Shown: positions 29,008 through 38,504, numbered from the stretch's first letter. The stretch is 64,000 nt of DNA from Streptomyces actinomycinicus (GCF_016741775.1 NZ_JAERRK010000003.1:434001-498000), one strand, 5' to 3'. A program made the numbers and translations. The notes: generated by a model from the sequence alone, not told the origin.

Positions 29008-30390
29008 ATGAGCACCACGGAGCGTCCCAGGATCCTCGTAGTAGGCGGTGGGTACGTAGGCCTGTACGCAGCTCGGCGCATTCTCAAGAAGATGCGCTAC
29101 GGCGAGGCGACCGTCACGGTCGTCGACCCCCGGTCGTACATGACCTACCAGCCCTTCCTCCCCGAAGCCGCCGCCGGCAGCATCTCCCCTCGCCACGTCG
29201 TCGTCCCGCTGCGACGCGTGCTGCCGAAGGCGGAGGTTCTCACCGGTCGGGTCACCACCATCGACCAGGACCGCAAGGTCGCCACGATCGCCCCGCTGGT
29301 CGGCGAGGCGTACGAGCTGCCCTTCGACTACCTGGTCATCGCCATGGGCGCGGTCTCCCGCACCTTCCCGATCCCCGGCCTCGCCGAGCAGGGCATCGGC
29401 ATGAAGGGCATCGAGGAGTCCATCGGCCTGCGCAACCACGTCCTGGAGCAGCTGGACAAGGCCGACTCCACGACCGACGAGGAGATCCGCCGCAGGGCGC
29501 TCACCTTCGTCTTCATCGGCGGTGGCTTCGCGGGTGCGGAGACCATCGGCGAGGTCGAGGACATGGCCCGTGACGCGGCGAAGTACTACAAGAACGTGTC
29601 CCGCGAGGACATGCGCTTCGTCCTCGTCGACGCCGCCGACAAGATCCTCCCCGAGGTCGGCCCGAAGCTCGGCCAGTACGGCAAGGAGCACCTGGAGAGC
29701 CGGGGCGTGGAGATCTACCTCTCCACCTCCATGGACTCCTGCGTCGACGGCCACGTCGTGCTGAAGAACGGCCTCGAGGTCGACTCCAACACCATCGTGT
29801 GGACCGCCGGCGTCAAGCCGAACCCGGCCCTCGCCCGCTTCGGCCTGCCGCTCGGCCCCCGCGGTCACGTCGACTGCGAGCCGACCCTCCAGGTCAAGGG
29901 CACGGACTACATCTGGGCCGCCGGCGACAACGCCCAGGTCCCGGACCTCGTCGGCCGCAAGGCGGGCAACGAGAACGCCTGGTGCCCGCCGAACGCCCAG
30001 CACGCGCTGCGCCAGGCCAAGGTCCTCGGCGACAACGTCATCTCCGGCATGCGGGGCTTCCCGCAGAAGGAGTACGAGCACGCCAACAAGGGTGCGGTCG
30101 CCGGTCTCGGCCTGCACAAGGGCGTGGCGATGATCGTCATGGGCAAGATGAAGATCAAGCTCAAGGGCCGCCTCGCCTGGTACATGCACCGTGGCTACCA
30201 CGGCATGGCGATGCCGACCTGGAACCGCAAGATCCGCGTCTTCGCCGACTGGACCCTCGCCATGTTCCTCAAGCGCGAGGTCGTCTCCCTCGGCGCCATG
30301 GAGAACCCGCGCGACGAGTTCTACGAGGCCGCCAAGCCGGCGCCGGTCGCCGCCGCGCCGAAGACCGAGGAGAAGGCCAAGGCCTCCTGA
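29008..30390 (+). CDS. ndh: type II NADH dehydrogenase
   Basis: A 460-residue peripheral-membrane flavoprotein that passes electrons from NADH to menaquinone without proton pumping. FAD-binding motif ILVVGGGYVGLYAAR at the N-terminus, NADH-binding TFVFIGGGFAGAE near residue 168, and the second FAD segment TDYIWAAGDNAQVPD. The C-terminal helices (IRVFADWTLAMFLKREVV) are the usual membrane anchor, followed by an Ala/Pro/Lys tail. The ATG at 29008 begins just before the FAD motif; the upstream frame extension is rejected. A 14-bp hairpin terminator follows. Confidence 0.95.
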   Translation: MSTTERPRILVVGGGYVGLYAARRILKKMRYGEATVTVVDPRSYMTYQPFLPEAAAGSISPRHVVVPLRRVLPKAEVLTGRVTTIDQDRKVATIAPLVGEAYELPFDYLVIAMGAVSRTFPIPGLAEQGIGMKGIEESIGLRNHVLEQLDKADSTTDEEIRRRALTFVFIGGGFAGAETIGEVEDMARDAAKYYKNVSREDMRFVLVDAADKILPEVGPKLGQYGKEHLESRGVEIYLSTSMDSCVDGHVVLKNGLEVDSNTIVWTAGVKPNPALARFGLPLGPRGHVDCEPTLQVKGTDYIWAAGDNAQVPDLVGRKAGNENAWCPPNAQHALRQAKVLGDNVISGMRGFPQKEYEHANKGAVAGLGLHKGVAMIVMGKMKIKLKGRLAWYMHRGYHGMAMPTWNRKIRVFADWTLAMFLKREVVSLGAMENPRDEFYEAAKPAPVAAAPKTEEKAKAS

Positions 30391-30411
30391 CCCGAGTCGC
30401 CTCAGCACAGC

Positions 30412-30455
30412 CCGAAGGGGCCGCCTGCCATCCGTGGTGCGGGCGGCCCCTTCGG
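30412..30455 (+). terminator. hairpin terminator after ndh
   Basis: Perfect 14-bp stem CCGAAGGGGCCGCC / GGCGGCCCCTTCGG (30412-30425 with 30442-30455). Confidence 0.8.
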
Positions 30456-30605
30456 CGTGTGCGGGCGCCCGGCCGGACGGATCGTGGGCGGTCCCCGTGC
30501 GGACGGATCCCGGCCGGGCGCCCGAGCAGACGGATTTCGCCGTCGTGAGGGTGATCTCCGTGCCCGCCGCCATGGCGGTGCGACGCCGGGTGGTAGACGA
30601 CGCAC

Positions 30606-31376
30606 GTGAGCATCCCACCGCCACCCGGCCAGCCGTCCGGTCCGCCGTCCGGCCCGCTCGGACCGCCCACCGTCGTCTCGCCGTCCCCCCGGCGCCCCTG
30701 GTGGCGCAGGCCCGGCGTGCTCATCGGCGCGGCAGCGGCGGCGGTCGTGGCGGCGGTGGTGGTCGCGCTGGTGCTGACGCGGCGCGGCGGGGAGAGCACC
30801 CCGGCCGTCGACACGGCCTCCCAGGCCCGTGAGGTCGCCAAGCGGGTGGCGCTGACGCCCCCGGACTGGGGGACCGACTACGTCCGCAGCAGCCCGTACG
30901 AGGACGACGACAAGTCGGTGCTGTTCGCCGACGCCGACTGCCAGCTGGTACGTCAGCCGGGCGTCAACATGCTGGCCTACCTGGACCGCACCGTCCACAC
31001 CCCGGAGAAGTCGGTGTACGCCACCTCCACGGTCATCGTCTACCGCAACGACGGCTCCGCCCAGGCCGACGCCGCCCGGTTCCAGTCGGACGCGCAACGG
31101 TGCGAGAAGGAGACCAAGGCGAACAGCAAAGTGCAGTGGGAGGACATCCGGCAGACCGACATCACGTCGGTGAAGGGCTTCGACGACACGGTGTCCGCCG
31201 AGGAGGGGCACACGGTCACCAGTACGACCGGGCAGAAGGCGGACAGCTACTACACGACCGTCATGGGCCGCAAAGGACAGTTCGTGCTGCTGGCGTCCGT
31301 GCAGCGCAAGTCGTCCGCGGGGCAGAACCGGGAGGACGCGCTGAACGCCCTCTCCCTCATGCTGAGCCGCCTGTAG
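30606..31376 (+). CDS. membrane-anchored protein, Pro-rich N-terminus
   Basis: 256 residues. A Pro/Gly/Ser-rich cytoplasmic segment ends in RRPWWRRP, followed by one transmembrane helix near 38-60 (GVLIGAAAAAVVAAVVVALVL). The extracytoplasmic part is about 190 residues with two Cys (ADADCQLV and DAQRCEKE), probably disulfide-linked, and a C-terminal VMGRKGQFVLLASVQRKSS-NREDALNAL segment. It resembles actinobacterial single-pass sensors of unknown role. GTG start at 30606. Convergent with the next gene and sharing a hairpin. Confidence 0.8.
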   Translation: MSIPPPPGQPSGPPSGPLGPPTVVSPSPRRPWWRRPGVLIGAAAAAVVAAVVVALVLTRRGGESTPAVDTASQAREVAKRVALTPPDWGTDYVRSSPYEDDDKSVLFADADCQLVRQPGVNMLAYLDRTVHTPEKSVYATSTVIVYRNDGSAQADAARFQSDAQRCEKETKANSKVQWEDIRQTDITSVKGFDDTVSAEEGHTVTSTTGQKADSYYTTVMGRKGQFVLLASVQRKSSAGQNREDALNALSLMLSRL

Positions 31377-31385
31377 ACAGCGGTC

Positions 31386-31414
31386 GGGCCCGGTCCACCG
31401 CGTGGACCGGGCCC
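31386..31414. terminator. bidirectional hairpin
   Basis: Perfect 12-bp stem GGGCCCGGTCCA / TGGACCGGGCCC with a CCGCG loop, between convergent genes. Confidence 0.75.
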
Positions 31415-31429
31415 CGGATCGCTCCTGGG

Positions 31430-32290
31430 TCAGGTGGCCTGCTCGCCGTAGGCCGGGGCCGCGTCGGCGGACTGGCTGTCGCCGGACTGGCCGTCGGCGG
31501 ACTGGCTGTCGCCGGCCTGGCTGTCGCCGGACTGGGTGTCGCCGCTCCCGGTCGTGGAGCCGCCCGGCACCTGGATGCTCTCCATGAGCTGATCGAAGTC
31601 GGCCTGCATGGCGTCCGTCTGGTCCTCCGTGCCGAACAGCGCGATCATGAGCAGGTGACCGTCGACGGTGGCGTACAGGACGTGACCGTAGGTCCCGTCG
31701 TCCGCCGTCAGGTCCGCCTCGAGCTGGGCGCCGTCGTTCGTGCGGGTCTGATTGACGTTGCTGGTGCTGAACTGCTGGTCGGCGGACTGGGCGTTCTCGT
31801 TCAGGAGCTGCAGGTGCTGCTGGAGCATCTCCTCGGGATCGAGGTCGTCGCCGTCGTAGACCGCGAAGCCGATGCTCCCGTAGTCGGTCTCCACCCAGTG
31901 GTCGCGGCCGTCGAGCTGGTCGACCTGCGTCTCGGCCTGCCCGGGCAGGTCCATCGAGATGCCGCTCTCCTCATCGGTGGCCGTGGTCCACTGCGCCGTG
32001 GAGCCCACGGAGTCGGTGCCCGAGGTGTCCGTGTTGCTGGTGTTGCTGCTGTTGCTGGTGCTGGTATCAGCGCCGCCGGGGTCGATGCCGTTGGAGTCGG
32101 CGCCGCCGTCGTCGCCGCCGGCATCGGCGCCACCGGTGTCGGCGCCGTTGGGGTCTATCGCGGAGGCGGCCGCGGCGGCCGCGGCGGGCGGGGCCGGCGG
32201 GGCGGCGAAGGCGGCCGTGGGAAGCAGCGCGCCTCCGGTGATCACGGTGGTCGAGGCGGCGAGCAGGGCCAGGCGCTGGAGACGGGTCAT
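31430..32290 (-). CDS. exported protein with Asp/Ser-rich linkers
   Basis: 286 residues from MTRLQRL at 32290: signal peptide cleaved after TAAFA-AP, an Ala/Asp/Gly/Ser-rich stretch to about residue 95, a folded domain at about 95-240 (ISMDLPGQAETQVDQLDGRDHW; YATVDGHLLMIALFG), then a tail of repeated GDSQSADGQ-type units coded by a short DNA repeat. The folded part resembles LpqN/PsbP-like small secreted domains in size and strand pattern, but I cannot assign a family. An ATG four codons upstream (32302) is an alternative start. Confidence 0.78.
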   Translation of the reverse strand: MTRLQRLALLAASTTVITGGALLPTAAFAAPPAPPAAAAAAASAIDPNGADTGGADAGGDDGGADSNGIDPGGADTSTSNSSNTSNTDTSGTDSVGSTAQWTTATDEESGISMDLPGQAETQVDQLDGRDHWVETDYGSIGFAVYDGDDLDPEEMLQQHLQLLNENAQSADQQFSTSNVNQTRTNDGAQLEADLTADDGTYGHVLYATVDGHLLMIALFGTEDQTDAMQADFDQLMESIQVPGGSTTGSGDTQSGDSQAGDSQSADGQSGDSQSADAAPAYGEQAT

Positions 32291-32577
32291 GGTGATGCAC
32301 ATCCTGAGAAGTAGGAAGTAGGGGGTGTGGGCGAGTGCCTTGCATCCATTAGGGCCCGGCCCAGGTATCAGGTCATGCCAGGAGATTTCGGGACTTGACC
32401 GGCGGCAGTGCCTCGCGCACACTGCGCCGGTTCCGGCGGGTCCCTCGTTCGGGTGGGGTGCCGGCTGCGTGTCGGGCGGGCCGCGTGGCGGGGAATGACG
32501 TCGGTGTGCGCGATCGTTTTCCCGCAAGCACGGAAGCAGACGGTTCGGGCCGATCTACCTTCACGGAGGTGTGCGCC

Positions 32578-33870
32578 ATGGCCGACGCCGCGTCGCGGCT
32601 GAGGAGTCTTGCCGAGCAGATGCTGGGAGCCCCGCTCACGCTACGGGTGCGGGCCTGGGACGGTTCGACGGCCGGGCCGCCGGGCGCGCCGGCGCTCGTC
32701 GTGCACAACCGCCGGGCCCTGCGCCGCATGCTGTTCAAGCCGGGCGAGCTGGGCCTCGCCCGCGCCTGGGTCTCCGGCGACCTGGGCATCGAGGGGGACC
32801 TGTACACCGCGCTCGACGCGATGGCGGGCCTCGTCTGGGAGCGCGGCGAGGACGGCCGGGGCCTCGCCGAGGCCCTGCGCGACCCGAAGGTCCGGGCCGC
32901 CGCGGTGGACCTGCTGAAACTGGCGGGCCCGCCGATCCCGCCCGCCCCGCCGCGCGAGGAGGTCCGCCGACCGCGCCGGCGCCTGCACACCCGGCACACC
33001 GACAGGCGCGCCATCAGCCACCACTACGACGTCGGCAACGACTTCTACGAGATCGTCCTCGGCCCCTCCATGGTGTACTCCTGCGCCTACTGGGAGGAGG
33101 GCGGCACCCTGGAGTCCGCGCAGCGCGACAAGCTCGAACTCGTCTGCGTCAAACTGGGCCTGAGGGAGGGTCAGCGGCTGCTGGACGTCGGCTGCGGCTG
33201 GGGCTCCCTGGCCATCCACGCGGCCCGCGAGCACGGGGTGGGCGTCGTCGGCGTCACGCTGTCGCAGGAGCAGGCGGCGTACACCCGCAAGCGGGTCGCC
33301 GAGGAGGGCCTGACCGACCGGGTGGAGATCAGGGTCCAGGACTACCGGGACGTCACGGACGGTCCCTTCGACGCGGTCTCCTCCATCGGCATGGCCGAGC
33401 ACGTCGGTGCCGAGCGGTACCTGGAGTACGCCCGTCAGCTGCACGCCCTGCTCAAGCCCGGCGGCCGGCTGCTCAACCACCAGATCGCCCGCCGCCCGCA
33501 CCGGGACGAGTCGGAATACCGGGTGGACGAGTTCATCGACGCCTACGTCTTCCCCGACGGCGAGCTGGCCCCCCTCGGCACCACCGTCACCCAGCTGGAG
33601 CGGGCCGGTTTCGAGGTCCGGGACGTGGAGTCGATCCGCGAGCACTACGCCCGCACCCTGCGCCGCTGGGTCACGAACCTGGAGGCCGACTGGGACCGGG
33701 CGGTCCGGCTCACCAGCCCGGGCCGTGCCCGCGTCTGGCAGCTGTACATGGCCGCCTCCGCGCTCGCCTTCGAACGCAACCGCATCGGCGTGAACCAGGT
33801 CCTGGCCGTCCGCACCCCCGAGTCCGGCACGTCCGGGCTCCCGCTGCGCGCCCGCACCTGGCACGGCTGA
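32578..33870 (+). CDS. cfa: cyclopropane-fatty-acyl-phospholipid synthase family methyltransferase
   Basis: 430 residues. It transfers a methylene or methyl group from SAM to unsaturated phospholipid acyl chains at the membrane surface. N-terminal lipid-binding part (about 1-130), then ISHHYDVGNDFYEIVLGPSMVYSCAYW, SAM motif LDVGCGWGSLAIHAAREHGV, GVTLSQEQ, and GMAEHVG with the family's Glu-His pair. The C-terminal WVTNLEADWDRAV segment is also typical. ATG 32578 follows GGAGGTG. A single gene divergent from the exported protein; the 287-base gap upstream shows no other gene. Confidence 0.92.
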   Translation: MADAASRLRSLAEQMLGAPLTLRVRAWDGSTAGPPGAPALVVHNRRALRRMLFKPGELGLARAWVSGDLGIEGDLYTALDAMAGLVWERGEDGRGLAEALRDPKVRAAAVDLLKLAGPPIPPAPPREEVRRPRRRLHTRHTDRRAISHHYDVGNDFYEIVLGPSMVYSCAYWEEGGTLESAQRDKLELVCVKLGLREGQRLLDVGCGWGSLAIHAAREHGVGVVGVTLSQEQAAYTRKRVAEEGLTDRVEIRVQDYRDVTDGPFDAVSSIGMAEHVGAERYLEYARQLHALLKPGGRLLNHQIARRPHRDESEYRVDEFIDAYVFPDGELAPLGTTVTQLERAGFEVRDVESIREHYARTLRRWVTNLEADWDRAVRLTSPGRARVWQLYMAASALAFERNRIGVNQVLAVRTPESGTSGLPLRARTWHG

Positions 33871-33877
33871 CACGGCG

Positions 33878-33912
33878 AGGGCCCCGCCCTGCACCAGGCA
33901 GAGCGGGGCCCT
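33878..33912. terminator. bidirectional hairpin between cfa and ABC permease
   Basis: Perfect 10-bp stem AGGGCCCCGC / GCGGGGCCCT with a 15-base loop, between convergent stops. Confidence 0.75.
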
Positions 33913-33925
33913 TCGCGGCGCGGCG

Positions 33926-36454
33926 CTACTCGGCCTTGATGGCCGACAGCATGTTCAGCCGGGCCGCGCGGCGGGCCGGCCACAGGGCGGCCAGGACGCC
34001 GACGGTGCCAGCCAGCAGCAGGAAGACCGTCATCCGGCCCCAGGGCAGGACCAGTTCGTAGGTCGGCATCTTCGTGCCGAGCAGCTCGCCGGCCGCCCAG
34101 CCGAAGAACACGCCCAGGCCGATGCCGAGCACCCCGCCGAACAGCGAGATCACCAGCGACTCCAGGCGGACCATCCGCTTGACCGCCCTGCGGTCCAGGC
34201 CGATCGCCCGGAGCATGCCGATCTCCTGCGCCCGCTCGAAGACGGACATGGCCAGCGTGTTGATGACACCGAGCACGGCGACGATCACCGCCATGCCGAG
34301 CAGGCCGTAGACCATGTTCAGCACCTGCGTGAACATCTTCCCGATCTCGTCGGAGACGTCCTGCTTGTCCTGGATCTTGATCGCGGGGTTGGTGCCGAGC
34401 GCCTTCTCCAGCGTGTGCTTGGCCGTCTCGGACGCGCCGTCCGCGGTCTTGACCATGACCTGCATGTCGGCGGGGTCGGACAGGTGCGGGGTGAGGACCT
34501 TGTCGTCGAGGATGATCCCGTTGAGCATGTCGTTGCCCTCGTACACCCCGGCGACCGTCAGCCGCTGCGCCTTGCCGTCCTCGAAGTGCGCGGTGAACTG
34601 CGAGCCGGCCTTCCAGCCGTGCTCCTCGGCCCGGTCCTCGTCCACGACGATCCGCGTGCCGTCCACCGTGAAGGAGCCGTCGGTCACCTTGAGGTCGGTC
34701 AGCTCGCCGATCGCGGAGCCGTCGACGCCGGTCAGGAACTCGGTGTCGCCGTCGATGCGGGACTCGCCGTTGCGCAGCGGGCTGCTGAGCGTGACCCCGT
34801 CGGCGGACGCGACCTTCCGCGCCACATCGGGGGAGAGCGGGCCGCGGTTGGCCATCGAGACGACGTAGTCCGCGCGGATCGCCGCGCTGGCCATCTTGTC
34901 GATGGACATCTGCAGGCTGGCCGCCATCACGGTCATGCCGGTGATCAGGGTCAGGCCGATCATCAGCGCCGAGGCGGTGGCCGCCGTACGGCGCGGGTTG
35001 CGCAGCGAGTTCTGGCGGGCCAGCTTGCCCGACACACCGAAGACGCGCAGCACCGGGGAGGCGGCGGCGATCAGCGGGCGGGACAGCAGCGGGGTCAGGA
35101 CGAACACACCGACGATGAGCAGGACCGCGCCGATGCCCATCAGACCCTGGCCGGTGTCGGCGTTCATCCTCGTGGCCGCGAGGATCACCGTGATGCCGGC
35201 CGCCGTGAGCAGGGCGCCGAGCGTGTTGCGCAGGACCAGGGACCTGGTGGTGGCCTTGGCGTGGACGCTGCTCATCGCGGCCACCGGCGGGATCTTCGCG
35301 GCCCGGCGGCCGGGCAGCCAGGCGGCCAGCATGGTGATGACGATGCCCACGGCCAGGGCGGTCGCCACCGTGCCGGGGCTGATCACGAGCGGCCCGCCGG
35401 GCAGGGTCGCGCCGAAGGAGCTGAGCAGGGAGCGCAGGCCCGCACCGATGCCGATGCCGGCGGCCAGACCGGTGACGCCGGCGACCGTGCCGACCGCGAA
35501 CGCCTCGATGAGCACCGAGCGGGTGACCTGGCGGCGGGAGGCGCCGACCGCACGCAGCAGGGCGAGTTCCCTGGTGCGCTGGGCGACCAGCATGGTGAAG
35601 GTGTTGGCGATGATGAAGGTGCCGACGAAGAGCGCGATGCCGGCGAAGACCAGCAGGCCCTGCTTCAGGCCGCTCATCGACGCGGAGATCATCCTCGCCT
35701 GGTCGTCGGCGAGCTGCTTGCCGGTGGTGGTCTCGACGAGCTTCGCGGGCAGGGCCTTGTCGAGCGCGGCCTTGAGCGTGCTCTGGCCGGTGCCGGCCTC
35801 GGCCTGCACGTCGATCTCGTCGTACGTGCCCTTCTTGCCGAACAGGGCCTGCGCGGTGGGCGTGTCGAACAGGGTGAGGCTGCCGCCCGCGGCGACGTTG
35901 CCGTCGTCGGTGGTGAAGATGCCGCTGACGGTCGGCGTGAGGACCGGGCCGTCGACGGAGAGGCGCACGGTGTCGCCGACCCGGTAGCCGGCGCGCTTCG
36001 CGGTCCCGGAGTCGATCAGCACCTCGCCCTTGCCGCGCGGTGCGTGGCCGCTGACCAGCGGGTAGCGGGGGTCCTTGGTGCCCCAGTAGTTGCCGCCGGC
36101 GGACTGCCAGTCGCCGCCGACGAGCTTGCCGTCCTTGTCGGCGACGGCGGTGAAGCCGGAGAGGACACCGGTGGCGGAGGCGGCCCCGGGGACCCGGGCG
36201 GCCTTGTCGAGCAGGGCCTGGGTCAGCTCGGGGGTCTTGCCGACCTCGTTCCCCTCGGAGTCCTGGTACTCGGGCCGTACGGCGACGTCGACCCGTTCGA
36301 AGCCCTTGGCGGAACTCTTCTGGAGGGCGTCGGAGACGGTGTTGGTGAAGACCAGGGTGCCGGAGACGAACGCCACGCCGAGCATGACGGCGAGCACGGT
36401 CATCAGGAGCCGGGCCTTGTGCGCGAGGACGTTACGCAGGGCTGTGCGGAACAT
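33926..36454 (-). CDS. ABC transporter permease, two FtsX modules
   Basis: 842 residues from MFRTALRNVLAHK. Domains: TM helix near 15-40, MacB-like exported domain, FtsX module near 255-375 (FTMLVAQRTRELALLRAVGASRRQ), two helices near 425-480, a second exported domain, and a C-terminal FtsX module (SVFERAQEIGMLRAIGLDRRAVKRM). Same layout as the truncated permease at the left edge, so the two are paralogues. Its ATG overlaps the ATPase stop (ATGA), and together they form an ABC exporter or membrane-lipoprotein extruder; substrate unknown. Confidence 0.93.
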   Translation of the reverse strand: MFRTALRNVLAHKARLLMTVLAVMLGVAFVSGTLVFTNTVSDALQKSSAKGFERVDVAVRPEYQDSEGNEVGKTPELTQALLDKAARVPGAASATGVLSGFTAVADKDGKLVGGDWQSAGGNYWGTKDPRYPLVSGHAPRGKGEVLIDSGTAKRAGYRVGDTVRLSVDGPVLTPTVSGIFTTDDGNVAAGGSLTLFDTPTAQALFGKKGTYDEIDVQAEAGTGQSTLKAALDKALPAKLVETTTGKQLADDQARMISASMSGLKQGLLVFAGIALFVGTFIIANTFTMLVAQRTRELALLRAVGASRRQVTRSVLIEAFAVGTVAGVTGLAAGIGIGAGLRSLLSSFGATLPGGPLVISPGTVATALAVGIVITMLAAWLPGRRAAKIPPVAAMSSVHAKATTRSLVLRNTLGALLTAAGITVILAATRMNADTGQGLMGIGAVLLIVGVFVLTPLLSRPLIAAASPVLRVFGVSGKLARQNSLRNPRRTAATASALMIGLTLITGMTVMAASLQMSIDKMASAAIRADYVVSMANRGPLSPDVARKVASADGVTLSSPLRNGESRIDGDTEFLTGVDGSAIGELTDLKVTDGSFTVDGTRIVVDEDRAEEHGWKAGSQFTAHFEDGKAQRLTVAGVYEGNDMLNGIILDDKVLTPHLSDPADMQVMVKTADGASETAKHTLEKALGTNPAIKIQDKQDVSDEIGKMFTQVLNMVYGLLGMAVIVAVLGVINTLAMSVFERAQEIGMLRAIGLDRRAVKRMVRLESLVISLFGGVLGIGLGVFFGWAAGELLGTKMPTYELVLPWGRMTVFLLLAGTVGVLAALWPARRAARLNMLSAIKAE

Positions 36455-37281
36455 CAGCTGGTACGACCCTTCGCGTCGAACCCGGGGGTCTGGGGGTTGC
36501 CCCCGGGGAAACTGCGCATGAGGTCGAGCACGGAGTCGGCGGTGGGGTCGTACATCTCGTCGACGATCCGGCCGTCGGCGAGGAAGATCACCCGGTCCGC
36601 GTAGGCGGCGGCCACCGGGTCGTGGGTCACCATGACCACCGTCTGGCCCAGCTCGCGCACGGAGTTGCGCAGGAAGCCGAGGACCTCGGCGCCGGAGCGC
36701 GAGTCCAGGTTGCCGGTCGGTTCGTCGCCGAAGATGATCTCGGGCTTGGAGGCGAGGGCACGGGCGACGGCCACGCGCTGCTGCTGGCCGCCGGAGAGCT
36801 GGGAGGGCCGGTGGCTCAGCCGCTCGGACAGCCCGACCATCCGGATGACGTGGTCCACCCACGTCCTGTCGGCCTTCCGGCCCGCGATGTCCATCGGGAG
36901 GGTGATGTTCTCCAGCGCGGTCAGCGTCGGCAGCAGGTTGAACGCCTGGAAGATGAAGCCGATCTTGTCCCGGCGCAACCGGGTGAGCTGCCTGTCCTTG
37001 AGGGAGCCCAGCTCGGTGTCGCCGATGCGCACCGACCCGGAGGAGAAGGTGTCCAGCCCGGCCACGCAGTGCATCAGAGTGGACTTGCCGGAGCCGGACG
37101 GCCCCATGATCGCGGTGAACTCGGCCTGCCGGAAGTCGACCGAGACCCGGTCCAGGGCGACCACCCGGGTCTCGCCCTGCCCGTAGATCTTCGACAACTC
37201 CGTGGCGCGTGCGGCCACGGCGGTGGTCCGGCCGGCCGGGGGCACTCCCGGACGAAGTTCGGGGGAGGGTGTGGTGGTCAC
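36454..37281 (-). CDS. ABC transporter ATP-binding protein (MacB/LolD type)
   Basis: 275 residues from the GTG at 37281, which has AGGAG ten bases upstream; an ATG at 37329 would add 16 residues but lacks such a site. Walker A GPSGSGKST, Q-loop FQAFNLLP, signature LSGGQQQR, Walker B IIFGDEPTGNLD and switch His VTHDP. Sequence class is the LolD/MacB export ATPase family. Cotranscribed and overlapping with the FtsX permease downstream. Confidence 0.94.
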   Translation of the reverse strand: MTTTPSPELRPGVPPAGRTTAVAARATELSKIYGQGETRVVALDRVSVDFRQAEFTAIMGPSGSGKSTLMHCVAGLDTFSSGSVRIGDTELGSLKDRQLTRLRRDKIGFIFQAFNLLPTLTALENITLPMDIAGRKADRTWVDHVIRMVGLSERLSHRPSQLSGGQQQRVAVARALASKPEIIFGDEPTGNLDSRSGAEVLGFLRNSVRELGQTVVMVTHDPVAAAYADRVIFLADGRIVDEMYDPTADSVLDLMRSFPGGNPQTPGFDAKGRTS

Positions 37282-37620
37282 GGGGCGGTGCTCCTGTCGG
37301 GACGACGTGTCTTCGGGGGACTGCTCCATCGTCTCGGCGCGGGGCGCGCGTGTAGTCAGTCGCTGCTCCGGTTCCGGGGGCCGACTCGGGTCGGACGGAC
37401 GGCCGTCATGTCATACCTGGGGTGGACGGGCGACCCTGAGTCGAGAACAGGTGGAACGCCCTCGTTCAGACGGTGAAATTCCGTCATTTCGCGGACGCGC
37501 GCACACGTGTCACGTCACGCTGATGGCAAGTGCGGATGGCGTGTTCCGTGGGCTGATGCACCCTCAGACGTCAATAAAATAAGACAACATCAGTCCGCCG
37601 TTCCGCTGTTCGGGGGATGG
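37282..37620. other. gene-free region between ABC operon and bldA
   Basis: About 340 bases with no supported gene. It must hold the leftward ABC operon promoter. An A/T-rich tract (CGTCAATAAAATAAGACAAC, 37569-37588) stands out in this GC-rich sequence and lies 40-60 bases upstream of the bldA -10 candidate, a position suited to a UP-like or regulator-binding element. Confidence 0.5.
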
Positions 37621-37627
37621 GTCCCGA

Positions 37628-37633
37628 TAGGCT
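37628..37633 (+). promoter_or_regulatory. candidate -10 element of bldA
   Basis: TAGGCT fits TANNNT and lies 34 bases upstream of the mature tRNA 5' end. The -35 is unclear. Confidence 0.45.
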
Positions 37634-37661
37634 CGGATCCTCGAAGCGGAGCCCATGGCCT

Positions 37662-37745
37662 GCCCGGATGGTGGAATGCAGACACGGCGAGCTTAAACCT
37701 CGCTGCCCCTTCGCGGGCGTGCCGGTTCAAGTCCGGCTCCGGGCA
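37662..37745 (+). tRNA. bldA: tRNA-Leu, anticodon UAA (bldA)
   Basis: Acceptor arms GCCCGGA (37662-37668) and TCCGGGC (37738-37744) pair fully, with discriminator A at 37745. The anticodon loop is CTTAAAC with anticodon TAA at 37694-37696. There is a long variable arm (CTGCCCCTTCGCGGGCGT region) as in class II tRNAs, and a T-arm with GGTTCAAGTCC. The 3' CCA is not encoded (ACCT). This is the only tRNA reading UUA in streptomycetes, and it controls development and antibiotic production through rare TTA codons. Confidence 0.97.
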
Positions 37746-37916
37746 CCTCTTCGTCTCTGACGCCCCCTCGGCTCCGCCGTGCGACCGTCGACAGCGGGTC
37801 CGTGCGGTCGGAGACTCGCGCGCAGCTCGTGGTGAAGGAAACTTCACCGCGAGAACAGCGGCACCATCGCCGGGAGCCGCGTGCCACCGCCGCGGAGCCA
37901 GGGGAGGGGGCCGCCG

Positions 37917-38445
37917 ATGCGGACCACCGCCGGGGTCGTCGGAGCCGGGCCGGCCGGCTGCTCGCCCGGCTGCTGCCCATCGCCCTCCAGCTGAAGGAGG
38001 GCGGGCCGCTGCTGTTCGGGGTGCGGGCGCTGGCCGTGGAGGGAGCCGAGAGCGACCGCCCGCGCATCACCTTCCGGCACCAGGGGCGTACGGACCTGCT
38101 GGAGTGCGACTACGTCGTGGGCTGCGACGGCTTCCGGGGCATGACCCGAACGGCCTTCCCGGCCGCGTCCTCGCGCGTGTTCGAGCGGTCGTACCCGTAC
38201 GACCGGCGACGGCTGGCGGCTGGAGCGCGGGCCGGTCACCCAGAAGTCGGTCACGCCGAGGCGTTCCTTCGTGCACGAGCCGATGCGGCACCGCGCCCCG
38301 GACGCCACCCCCTTCGATGCCCGCCTCCAGCGGGCCCGGCTGGAACGCATCGCCTCCTCGCGCGCGGCCGGGACCGGCCTGGCGGAGGCGCACACCGGGT
38401 TTCCTCCGGGTGAGGACCAGGTCTCGACCCTGTACCGGCTTCGTC
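37917..38445 (+). pseudogene. decayed 4-hydroxybenzoate 3-monooxygenase (pobA) remnant
   Basis: Scattered pieces of a PobA-like FAD monooxygenase in different frames: after ATG 37917, TAGVVGAGPAG (FAD Rossmann motif), then a frameshift to LLARLL; a deletion; KEGGPLLFGVRAL...LLECDYVVGCDGFRGMTRTAFPA...FERSYPYD; another shift and deletion to GDGWRLERGPVTQKSVTPRRSFVHEPMRH; then DARLQRARLERIASSRAAGTGLAEAHTGF at the C-terminus. The GDAAH FAD motif region and about half of the expected ~390 residues are missing. Start has GGGGAGGGGG upstream. A dead gene, probably ancestral or laterally acquired, located beside bldA. Confidence 0.8.
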
Positions 38446-38476
38446 AGTGAAGGCGTTCCTCCGTGGCCGGGAATGA

Positions 38477-38504
38477 GTGCTGCGCGTAGCGTGTTGCGCA
38501 GCAC
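38477..38504 (+). terminator. hairpin upstream of the BI-1 gene
   Basis: Perfect 9-bp stem GTGCTGCGC / GCGCAGCAC with a 10-base loop. Could be the old pobA terminator. Confidence 0.5.
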
